Shown piece by piece: positions 33,612 to 41,305 of a DNA stretch of 41,305 nucleotides (the first letter of the stretch is position 1; each line of letters begins with the position of its first letter). The translations under genes and the position numbers were made by a program. This stretch comes from Saprospiraceae bacterium (lineage in GTDB: Bacteria > Bacteroidota > Bacteroidia > Chitinophagales > Saprospiraceae): the NCBI GenBank assembly GCA_020628145.1, contig JAHDFN010000003.1:1-41305 (forward strand). The letters are read 5' to 3'. The notes under the pieces are model-generated. The model was not told the origin of the DNA. It saw only the letters and a program-made list of their open reading frames with translations, and made no database searches.

Positions 33612-36600
33612 TTATCTATGAATCTGAACAAATCCGTCAATCTTCTTAGTTGTCGGCTGTCCGTTTTCATCTACAGCTTCATAACTCAGGATATAGAAGT
33701 AAGTTCCATCAGGTAATGGCTTACCATCCCAAGTACCATCCCAGTTATTCTGATAATCATCTACCAGATAAACTTGGTTACCCCAACGGTTGAAGATACA
33801 TAGGTTATTCTCAGGGAAGTTCTCCAACCCTTCGATTACGAATAGATCATTCACATCATCACCATTTGGTGAGAATCCGTTGAAGATGACCAGATCATCA
33901 CATATCACATCCACATAGACTGTGGCTTCATCACATCCAACTTCATTACAGATAATGTAAGTGAAGCTATCCGTTTCACCACAGAAGTCCGGATTAGGCG
34001 TATAGATGATTGAGTCATTATCAGTAATAATAACCGTACCGTTCATTGGCTGATCATTTATCATGATGTCAGTCAAATCACAGAATAAGGTATCGTTCGC
34101 ATCAACTACACCGTAGGTGATATCCGAGCCAATCGTGATAGTACCCAGGGTATCATTCACCGCTATCGGAGCAATACAATCCTCCGTTACCGTAATGATA
34201 TAGATAGTCGTATCACATTCGTTCGTTGTTGTATCACAAACTACGATACATGCCGTATCCTGACCAGGACTGAATCCTTCGAATTCAACTATCGGACCAG
34301 GATCTAGTTCCAATTCGGTTATTACCACACTGGAACCACTGGCATCTTCACAATAGTTGAAGATAGTATCAGGATTCATCACACATGGATCCAAGTCGAA
34401 CATCGGAGCGAAGATTTCATCAACCGTCAAGTCTAACAAGACAGTATCAACATCTCCACATGTAGGATTAGGCATCACATCCACAATGAATATCGTGGTA
34501 TCGCAAGTATTCATCATCGTATCGCAAACTACGATACATGCCGTATCCTGACCCACAGTTATTCCTTCGAATGAAACCGTGTCATTGGTTACCTCATTCA
34601 AGGTAACGATAACATTGGTGCCGGAATCATCCTCACAGTAGTTGAAGATGGTATCCAAACTGTTCAAGCAGCTATCCAATGCCAGTTCGTAATCAAGGAT
34701 GTCTCCCTCCATGATTGTAAGATTGATGGTATCCAATCCACAATTTTCAGGAATCACCGTGATATAGAACTTAGTCGTATCGCATAATCCTAAGTCATCG
34801 CAGATAATCACACATGCAGTATCCGTACCTGTGGAATTATCCCCTACATAAGTTACACAGTAGTTCACATCATCGATGATGAAGTCGGCGTAATCATTAT
34901 CATTATCCAACAAGTTGGTAATGCTTTCAACATTTCCAGGCAACTGGAATGTATCCAAGCACAAGGTAACCATGTCATCTACAAAGATGGTATCGACAAT
35001 CTCTTCATTCGGGATACACAATACGTTCACTGTCATGGTATCCATACAACCCGTCAAGGTATCAGTGAATATCAATTCATGTGTTCCGATAGGAAGATCT
35101 ATACTTGAACCTTGAGCAACACCCAAGCTGTCCACATCACATGCTCCGAATGTAGCAGGATCATAGGTTGTACCGAGTAGATTATCTACAACAGTGTAAC
35201 CTCCTACTTCAGCTGCCGGTATCGGCAAGCAGTAGGCCAGTGTAGCACTACAATCGGATAATTGAGCATAAGCCATATCAGGTGTGAACAAGGTATCACA
35301 TACCGGTGTGATAGATACGATGATACAAGTAGTATCCGGCAACCCTGTCGCATCAATACCTTCGATGCAGATGGTATCTACAAACGAACCTATGGTTACA
35401 TCAGAATTATAAGTGATACATCCTGTAACAGGATCCAATGTCCAAGAACCATATGTACTGGTAGTATTGGCATCCAACAGGTTGTAATCAATTGGATTAT
35501 TAATATCCAATTCACTGTTATCGAAACAGGCGGTTATTGAATCCTCTGTAGGTAGTGTCACGAAAATCGTATCATTCATCGTAGGATCGAAGATATTCAC
35601 AATGATGATAGTCGTATCCATCAACCCTGTTCCATCCTCAGTACCATAGATAAAGATAGTATCTACTCCGTTACCTTCAGTATCTCCTGCATCATAAGTG
35701 ATACATCCATCTGTATCATTCAAATTCCAAGTACCGAAGTCACTCATTCCATCATCGGTAGCATCCAATACGAATGTTATCTGACCTGTCAAATCATCCT
35801 GTACAAAGCAACCGGTATCATCAGAACCGAAGGTTGGCACATTGATTATTACCGTATCCTGAGATGGGATAATGGTCACATCAATCAATAATGTATCACA
35901 CAATCCATCACTGTTACAAGCAGAGATACAAACCTCATCGATATCGATACCGATGTTGTTCAGATCATTAGCTGTGTAGGTCAAGCATCCATCAGGACCT
36001 ACTGTATAGGTTCCGATAGTCGGATCAGGAGTAGAACACAATGTGTAATTAATCGGACCTCCATTCGCAAACCCTGGCTCGAATTCTGTAAAGCAAACGA
36101 TATCCGTTACGGTTTCTCCTTCCTGAACCACTATTTCAGTACTATCCGGAGTAGGAATGATATTGACAATGATTGTCGTCTCATCAACAAGATTGTTATC
36201 ATCCATTGCAGTAATGGTAATCATATCCATATTGAATCCGACATTACCGAATGCCTCATAATCGATACACTCATTATTTGTCGTGATTGTTCCGGTTGTG
36301 TTACCATTCACATCCGTTGCTACGAATGTATATGTAATAGTACCGGACAATGGCGGCGTATCCAATCCTGAGAAGCACGCTGCATTCTCTGTCAAAGTGT
36401 TTGCAGGCACATCGATAGTTAATGTATCGAATTCAATGATTACGTCAATGATATTCACAACAACAACTGTAGTACCCGTGATATTACCATTACCATCATC
36501 TCCTATGATTGTAATGTAATCCACTGCATTTCCAATTACACCATTTGCCGTGTATTCTAAACATCCGGTCGTTGTATTCAATACCCATGAACCATAGGTA

Positions 36601-39600
36601 GCGTCTGCTCCCGTCGTCGGGCTTGTATTATCCGGATCAGTTACATCCAAAGTGTAGTTAACTGTTCCTGGCAATGTTCCTACAAAACAACCCGTACCAT
36701 CCGTTTCAAAGATCGGCACAGTGATATATACCGTATCTACAGGTGGCTCAGGCTCTTCAAAGATATTCACAATAACCACGGTAGTATTACTTACACCATC
36801 GCTACCTGTTCCAATAATCGTGATGTAATCCACTGCATTACCAGTAACTCCATTCGCTGTATATATCAGACAACCATTAGCATCAAGTGTCCAGGAACCA
36901 TATCCATTTTCATTATCCTGACCGGTAGTACTATTGATAGTATTTGGAATATCGTTTAAGTCCAAAGTATATGTAACATTCGGAGTCAATACATCCACGA
37001 AACAGCCCGTACCATCAGTACCAAATACAGGTACGTTGATAACTACGGTATCCGGTTCAGGTGGAGTATCTTCAAAGATATTCACAATAACCACGGTAGT
37101 ATTACTTACACCATCGCTACCTGTTCCAATAATCGTGATGTAATCCACTGCATTACCAGTAACTCCATTCGCTGTATATATCAGACAACCATTAGCATCA
37201 AGTGTCCAGGAACCATATCCATTTTCATTATCCTGACCGGTAGTACTATTGATAGTATTTGGAATATCGTTTAAGTCCAAAGTATATGTAACATTCGGAG
37301 TCAATACATCCACGAAACAGCCCGTACCATCAGTACCAAATACAGGTACATTGATAACTACGGTATCCGGATCGGTATCACAACCAATATTCACAACATT
37401 GATAACTTCATCAGGACATCCTGTTGTATTATCGATGACTTCGATGATATGATCTCCCGGCTCGACACACAAGCTGGTACCCATGGCCATCGTCAAGAAG
37501 TTGAAGCCTAATGTAGCAGGAGTACCATCAAGATCATTGGTTACCTGCATAATGCTGTAAGTGTTGTTATTGTCACCACCCAAGATGACAGAACCGGCAC
37601 TCATCAACTCCCAGTTACCTGTCGGATCCAAGTTATTCATCAAGTCTTCAAGACCTTGTGGGTCATTGAATGTACCATTCAAGACTTGCCCGCCAACAAC
37701 CCAACTATCCAACGTGTAAGGACCGGAAGCCCCGGCATTCAACAATTGAGTATAATTGAAGGCATAAACAGAATCAACATCACATCCGTCGAATGCTCCG
37801 GTATATTCCGTTCCATCAAGATTAACCGTATATCCGCCCATCATATCGAATGGAATATCCAAACAGACAGGAGTACAGTTTTCACAATCCACTGTATTAA
37901 CCACAGTAGGTGTGACATCAGGACAATCTTCAGGAGTCACGGTTACATTCACAACCAAAGTATCTGTCTCACCATTTTCATTCGTCACGATAATGACGAT
38001 TGGATTAGGTTCCGTACCCGGTGCATTTCCGGCAGTATAAACCAAACAACCCGTTGTCGGATTCAACGTCCATGAACCGAATGATCCGGTATCTGTCGTT
38101 CCACCTGTTCCCAACTCGTAAGTCAAGGTACCTGTCAACTCCATTTCAGGAGCATCGAAGCAAATCGGATTTGCACTGTTATCCGTATTCACCGGCAACA
38201 CCAGTGTTACAGTATCAGGTGTATAACAGGTCTCGGTAGTAACATTCACATTGATTTGTTCCAAAGCACAGCTAGTATCATTCACATCGAAGATTTCGAT
38301 GACATGGCTACCCGCTTCAACACAAACCGCAGTTCCGTTGATTTCAAGACCTATGTTAGCTCCCAAGTTGGAGAATGACATGAATCCTCCAAGGTTCTGA
38401 ACCAGGATATCTCCATAAGTGGAACCTTGTGTACCACCTTCTATTTCATATGATGCGGCATCCAATATCCAGTTACCTGCAGGGTCATTGGCATTCAAGA
38501 AATCTGTCAATTCCTGAGGATTGTTCACCAACCCGGTGTAAACCGTTCCATTTACAGTCCATCCTAGGATATCATATGGTCCTTGATCTCCCATACCTAA
38601 TAAAGTAAAGTATGAGTAAAGTATCATGGTATCATAATTACAACCTACGAAATCGGCAGCCGTAATTTCAACATCATCCAAAGTAATCACATAGTTCTGT
38701 ACTTCATCCAATGGAATTTCCAAACAGACAGGAGCACAATCATCACATGTTTCTTCGGATACATTCGTGATATTAGGATTACAAGTCGGATCACAATCCG
38801 GAGCAGCCTCAATAACCAAGTTGGTAGCATCAGCAATACAGCCATTGTCGTCAGTTACAATTAAGCTGTATGTTCCTGCACCCAAGGTTGGCTGGCTCTG
38901 AGGATTTTCGGAACCATTCAGGTTCGACCAATTCCAAGTATATGGAGGAGTGCCTCCTGTTGTAGTTACTGTGATAGAACCAAGTACGACATTATTATTG
39001 GCATCACATGTCTCATCAATGATTTCAATATCAATATCAATCAATGAAGGCTCGATAACTTCGAAACATTCCTGACCGGTGATACATCCATCAATATCGG
39101 TTGTAATGATGCAGTAGTTACCCTCGCTCAAGTTACCATTGGTAGCTTCAATATTAGTAGCAGCATCAACAATCATTGTATTCAACCCTGCAGGAAGAAC
39201 ATCAAAGACAACAGTTCCATCACTGCTTCCTATACAGCTAACCATAACAGGATTGTTACTCACTGTAATCGTAGCAGGATTAGCGACATCATCCATTAAT
39301 GTTACTCCTCCGTCAATCACACAATTCGTGATGTTATCCGTAACAGTTACATTATACAATCCTGAAGGCAGGTTCGTCAATGTAGCACCTGAACCACTTG
39401 GAGACCAAGCAAAGGTATAATTCCCCGTTCCTCCTGTTATAACTGCGGTCAATGAACCATTAGAAACTCCACAATCAGGATTTACCATATTGAAGTCCAG
39501 TGACAATGGATTCATTTCAGGAATATTCACCACGATGACATTCGGACAATCCGTATTCACAGGGTCTATAACGGTAACGTTATAATCTCCGGCAGGTAGA

Positions 39601-41305
39601 TTGTTCTGAACAGCACCATTGGGTAGATTATCCCACTCATAAGTATAGCTTGCAGGTGTAAGCGTAACTGAACCATCAGTCAAGTCACAAGTAGCAGGAG
39701 TTGCCTGATAACCAGCAACAGGTCCTTCAACGTTTCCTACAGGAATTTCTTCTACTATAGGACAACTTGCATCTGCATTATTAGTAATCGTTACAGTATA
39801 TGTACCGGTTGACAGATTAGACTGCATGGAACCGGTTGTATTAATTGGTGCAGCCCAAGTGAATGTATAATCAGCTTCATTCTGGACAAGGTTCACCTCT
39901 ATAGAACCGTTGGATTCTCCACAGTTCTCTTCAACTACTACAATGTTCATAATCTCAGCTTCTTCACAAGGTGTACCAGGACAATCAGCAGGAGCTACCA
40001 CCAAGTTGTTCGCATCTGCCGTACAACCATTCGCATCCGTTACCGTCAAGGAGTACGTTCCGGCAGTTAGGCTTGGCTGACTCTCAGGATTATTGTTTCC
40101 GTTCAAGTTCGACCAGTTCCATGTATATGGAGGTGTTCCGCCTGTAGTCGTTACCATGATAGAGCCTGGCACCACATTATCATTAGCATCACATGTTTCA
40201 GGTAATACTTCGATATCCACATCTATCAGACTTGGTTCTTCTACCATGAAAGTAGCTTCTCCAGCCAAACATCCGTCGGCATCGGTAGCTTCTATAGTAT
40301 AACTTCCGGCACCCAATGTTCCGTTCGCAACAACATTTCCTGTTCCATCAACAATCACTGTTGTGAAACCGGCAGTAGCATCGAACTCTACAGTTCCGTC
40401 TGTAGATCCTACACAGCTTACCATCACAGGAGCATTGGTCACAACAATATCAGCAGGGTTGGCAACGATATCCAATACCGTACCCATATCCGTCAATTCA
40501 CATCCCCATGTAAGGTCGGTGATCGTTACAGGATATGAACCACTGGCCAAACCGGTAATCGTAGCAGTGCTGCCGAAGCTACCCCAATCGTAGGCATAGT
40601 TTCCGGAACCACCGCTTACATTAGCAGTCAATGAACCGTTGGATTCACCACAGGTCGCATCTGTCGATGTGAAGGTAACTGTCAACGGATTCGTTGCAGG
40701 AACCTCAACTTCTATCACATTAGGACAAGCAGGTGCAGCAGGATTCGTAACAGTCACTACATATTGTCCGGCAGGAACATTCGTCTGAACGTTTCCGTTT
40801 AGCAATCCTTGATTCCATTGATACAGGTAATTAGCAGGAGTGATGGTGATACTACCATCTGCCAATTCACATGTTGCAGGAGTAACTACCGGATCGTCAG
40901 TTACAGGGCCATCAACATTACCGACAGGTATGACCTGTACGATGAAACAAGAAGCATCGCCGGCATCGGTAATCGTCACCGTATATGAACCACTAACCAA
41001 ACCGGTTTGGGTCGGACCTGTTCCATTGATTGGAGCAGCCCATTCGAATGTATAACCTGCATTACCACCTACCATACTGATTTCTATAAGACCATTGGAT
41101 GCTCCACAGTTTTCTTCAACAACTACAATGTCCTCAATAATCGGATCCTCACAAACCGGAGGAGGAGTACAGATTTCTTCATCTATTACCAGATTATTGG
41201 CATCGGCCGTACAACCGTTGGCATCCGTTACCGTCAAGGAGTACGTTCCAGCAGTTAGGCTTGGCTGACTCTCAGGATTATTGTTTCCGTTCAAGTTCGA
41301 CCAGT
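33612..41305 (-). CDS. Giant SprB-like repeat adhesin with T9SS type B sorting domain (5' end beyond window)
   Basis: The frame is open for about 2563 residues to the window edge with no signal peptide, so the N-terminus lies outside; the apparent start at 41294 is only an internal TTG. Numbered from 41294, residues 1 to about 870 are SprB-type repeats (GTYSLTVTDANGC, NPxCGxSNGSLT) in a 396-residue super-repeat. About 870-1305 holds two large domains with CAPVCLEIPLDEV / CTPVCLDIPFDMM cores. About 1310-2150 holds Ig-like repeats opening DTVxIxVPxF and containing GCLxYTANG, each with paired cysteines; a shorter CLPIPAAEVGGY domain lies within. Asp/Thr/Cys-rich repeats and a Big_9-like unit follow. 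Residues 2468-2560 are the CHU_C/type B sorting domain (FNGFSPNGDDVNDLFVIEG, FNRWGNQVY, DGTYFYIL). It is predicted to be a T9SS-exported surface adhesin, possibly for gliding or biofilm. Confidence 0.9.
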   Translation of the reverse strand, partial: WSNLNGNNNPESQPSLTAGTYSLTVTDANGCTADANNLVIDEEICTPPPVCEDPIIEDIVVVEENCGASNGLIEISMVGGNAGYTFEWAAPINGTGPTQTGLVSGSYTVTITDAGDASCFIVQVIPVGNVDGPVTDDPVVTPATCELADGSITITPANYLYQWNQGLLNGNVQTNVPAGQYVVTVTNPAAPACPNVIEVEVPATNPLTVTFTSTDATCGESNGSLTANVSGGSGNYAYDWGSFGSTATITGLASGSYPVTITDLTWGCELTDMGTVLDIVANPADIVVTNAPVMVSCVGSTDGTVEFDATAGFTTVIVDGTGNVVANGTLGAGSYTIEATDADGCLAGEATFMVEEPSLIDVDIEVLPETCDANDNVVPGSIMVTTTGGTPPYTWNWSNLNGNNNPESQPSLTAGTYSLTVTDANGCTADANNLVVAPADCPGTPCEEAEIMNIVVVEENCGESNGSIEVNLVQNEADYTFTWAAPINTTGSMQSNLSTGTYTVTITNNADASCPIVEEIPVGNVEGPVAGYQATPATCDLTDGSVTLTPASYTYEWDNLPNGAVQNNLPAGDYNVTVIDPVNTDCPNVIVVNIPEMNPLSLDFNMVNPDCGVSNGSLTAVITGGTGNYTFAWSPSGSGATLTNLPSGLYNVTVTDNITNCVIDGGVTLMDDVANPATITVSNNPVMVSCIGSSDGTVVFDVLPAGLNTMIVDAATNIEATNGNLSEGNYCIITTDIDGCITGQECFEVIEPSLIDIDIEIIDETCDANNNVVLGSITVTTTGGTPPYTWNWSNLNGSENPQSQPTLGAGTYSLIVTDDNGCIADATNLVIEAAPDCDPTCNPNITNVSEETCDDCAPVCLEIPLDEVQNYVITLDDVEITAADFVGCNYDTMILYSYFTLLGMGDQGPYDILGWTVNGTVYTGLVNNPQELTDFLNANDPAGNWILDAASYEIEGGTQGSTYGDILVQNLGGFMSFSNLGANIGLEINGTAVCVEAGSHVIEIFDVNDTSCALEQINVNVTTETCYTPDTVTLVLPVNTDNSANPICFDAPEMELTGTLTYELGTGGTTDTGSFGSWTLNPTTGCLVYTAGNAPGTEPNPIVIIVTNENGETDTLVVNVTVTPEDCPDVTPTVVNTVDCENCTPVCLDIPFDMMGGYTVNLDGTEYTGAFDGCDVDSVYAFNYTQLLNAGASGPYTLDSWVVGGQVLNGTFNDPQGLEDLMNNLDPTGNWELMSAGSVILGGDNNNTYSIMQVTNDLDGTPATLGFNFLTMAMGTSLCVEPGDHIIEVIDNTTGCPDEVINVVNIGCDTDPDTVVINVPVFGTDGTGCFVDVLTPNVTYTLDLNDIPNTINSTTGQDNENGYGSWTLDANGCLIYTANGVTGNAVDYITIIGTGSDGVSNTTVVIVNIFEDTPPEPDTVVINVPVFGTDGTGCFVDVLTPNVTYTLDLNDIPNTINSTTGQDNENGYGSWTLDANGCLIYTANGVTGNAVDYITIIGTGSDGVSNTTVVIVNIFEEPEPPVDTVYITVPIFETDGTGCFVGTLPGTVNYTLDVTDPDNTSPTTGADATYGSWVLNTTTGCLEYTANGVIGNAVDYITIIGDDGNGNITGTTVVVVNIIDVIIEFDTLTIDVPANTLTENAACFSGLDTPPLSGTITYTFVATDVNGNTTGTITTNNECIDYEAFGNVGFNMDMITITAMDDNNLVDETTIIVNIIPTPDSTEIVVQEGETVTDIVCFTEFEPGFANGGPINYTLCSTPDPTIGTYTVGPDGCLTYTANDLNNIGIDIDEVCISACNSDGLCDTLLIDVTIIPSQDTVIINVPTFGSDDTGCFVQDDLTGQITFVLDATDDGMSDFGTWNLNDTDGCITYDAGDTEGNGVDTIFIYGTEDGTGLMDTTIIIVNIFDPTMNDTIFVTLPTEDSITACFDNSELDINNPIDYNLLDANTTSTYGSWTLDPVTGCITYNSDVTIGSFVDTICIEGIDATGLPDTTCIIVSITPVCDTLFTPDMAYAQLSDCSATLAYCLPIPAAEVGGYTVVDNLLGTTYDPATFGACDVDSLGVAQGSSIDLPIGTHELIFTDTLTGCMDTMTVNVLCIPNEEIVDTIFVDDMVTLCLDTFQLPGNVESITNLLDNDNDYADFIIDDVNYCVTYVGDNSTGTDTACVIICDDLGLCDTTKFYITVIPENCGLDTINLTIMEGDILDYELALDSCLNSLDTIFNYCEDDSGTNVIVTLNEVTNDTVSFEGITVGQDTACIVVCDTMMNTCDTTIFIVDVMPNPTCGDVDTVLLDLTVDEIFAPMFDLDPCVMNPDTIFNYCEDASGSSVVITELELDPGPIVEFEGFSPGQDTACIVVCDTTTNECDTTIYIITVTEDCIAPIAVNDTLGTITIGSDITYGVVDANDTLFCDLTDIMINDQPMNGTVIITDNDSIIYTPNPDFCGETDSFTYIICNEVGCDEATVYVDVICDDLVIFNGFSPNGDDVNDLFVIEGLENFPENNLCIFNRWGNQVYLVDDYQNNWDGTWDGKPLPDGTYFYILSYEAVDENGQPTTKKIDGFVQIHR
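36754..37055 (-). repeat. Tandem repeat copy 1 of the 315-bp unit in the adhesin
   Basis: These 302 bases match 37069-37370 with one mismatch (37035 G versus 37350 A). The repeat period is 315 bp, exactly 105 codons, and encodes one Ig-like unit beginning DTVVINVPVFGTDGTG. The near identity implies a recent in-frame duplication or gene conversion. Confidence 0.97.
37069..37370 (-). repeat. Tandem repeat copy 2 of the 315-bp unit in the adhesin
   Basis: Partner of 36754-37055; the two are separated by 13 bases of linker encoding a Pro/Glu-rich joint. Confidence 0.97.
38916..40100 (-). repeat. Super-repeat unit B of the adhesin (1185 bp)
   Basis: One copy of a 395-396-residue block. It contains, in order, ENCGESNGSIEV, PVGNVEGPV, ATCDLTDGSVTL, CGVSNGSLTAV, DDVANPATITVSNNPVMVSC, EPSLIDIDIEI and GTPPYTWNWSNLNG. 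It aligns with unit A over its whole length, with substitutions throughout. Confidence 0.85.
40101..41288 (-). repeat. Super-repeat unit A of the adhesin (1188 bp)
   Basis: The second full copy of the block, with the same motif order (ENCGASNGLIEI, PVGNVDGPV, ATCELADGSITI, CGESNGSLTAN, DIVANPADIVVTNAPVMVSC, EPSLIDVDIEV). A third unit begins at the window edge: 41221-41305 match 40033-40117 with one mismatch at 41250/40062. Confidence 0.88.

Noticed and set aside
34357-40593. Plus-strand ORFs opposite the adhesin
   Set aside because: Threonine/valine/serine-rich shadows of the repetitive minus-strand gene, repeating with its period.
33612-41294. Treating the codon at 41294 as the real start of the adhesin
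   Set aside because: It is an internal TTG within a repeat (SNLNGNNN context). The frame stays open to the window edge and no signal peptide follows.
38916-41305. CRISPR-like or non-coding repeat array
   Set aside because: The repeats are multiples of three, stay in frame and encode recognisable SprB-type domains.

Overview
The window looks like chromosomal DNA of a gliding or biofilm-forming member of the Bacteroidota, of Saprospiria/Chitinophagia type. The evidence is two type IX secretion (T9SS) cargo proteins with recognisable C-terminal sorting domains (types A and B), a PorP/SprF-family protein, a DUF4249 lipoprotein, a Lacal_2735-type small protein, the general absence of Shine-Dalgarno sequences, and several TAnnTTTG -7 promoter elements typical of the phylum. 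I see no tRNA, rRNA, CRISPR, insertion sequence or prophage. All genes are read from sequence alone.

Layout. 1-268: 5' part of folE (minus strand), with what looks like a 5-base deletion at the very edge. 468-3046 (minus): a three-gene envelope-stress-type unit made of an outer-membrane barrel, an ECF sigma factor, and an unusual protein joining a short cytoplasmic segment, one transmembrane helix, a long linker and a C-terminal outer-membrane barrel. 3114-5840 (minus): an LVIVD-repeat lipoprotein, then a STAS protein directly abutting ribonuclease Z. 6409-9719 (plus): clpC and a stand-alone infC with a TTG start.

9804-23388: a pigment-type locus. A tyrosine ammonia-lyase (minus) is divergent from seven tightly packed plus-strand genes, five of whose six junctions overlap or abut exactly: a halogenase-like flavoprotein, GT2-DUF2062, a trifunctional MMPL exporter/acyltransferase/methyltransferase, a CrtI/RetSat-like oxidoreductase, a C45 Ntn-hydrolase, a PlsC-like acyltransferase and a PaaK-like adenylating ligase. 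This gene set matches the starter-supply, tailoring and export part of flexirubin/aryl-polyene pigment clusters. No ketosynthase, ketoreductase, dehydratase, acyl carrier protein or DarA/DarB gene is present, so the cluster is either split or unusual. The presumed logic is: tyrosine to 4-coumarate (lyase), activation (ligase), polyene assembly by enzymes elsewhere, then chlorination/oxidation, methylation, acyl transfer and export.

23389-23874 is gene-free apart from a hairpin, a possible broken small ORF and a promoter. 23875-26421 encodes a T9SS-exported beta-helix protein. 26540-32246 carries a small protein, a DUF4249 lipoprotein, rluD, lepA and a secreted subtilase. 32354-41305 (minus) holds a PorP/SprF protein downstream of a giant SprB-like adhesin of at least 2563 residues, whose 5' end lies beyond the window. 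The adhesin has a ~1.19 kb super-repeat and a nearly perfect 315-bp tandem duplication. The window ends inside the super-repeat, consistent with an assembly breakpoint.
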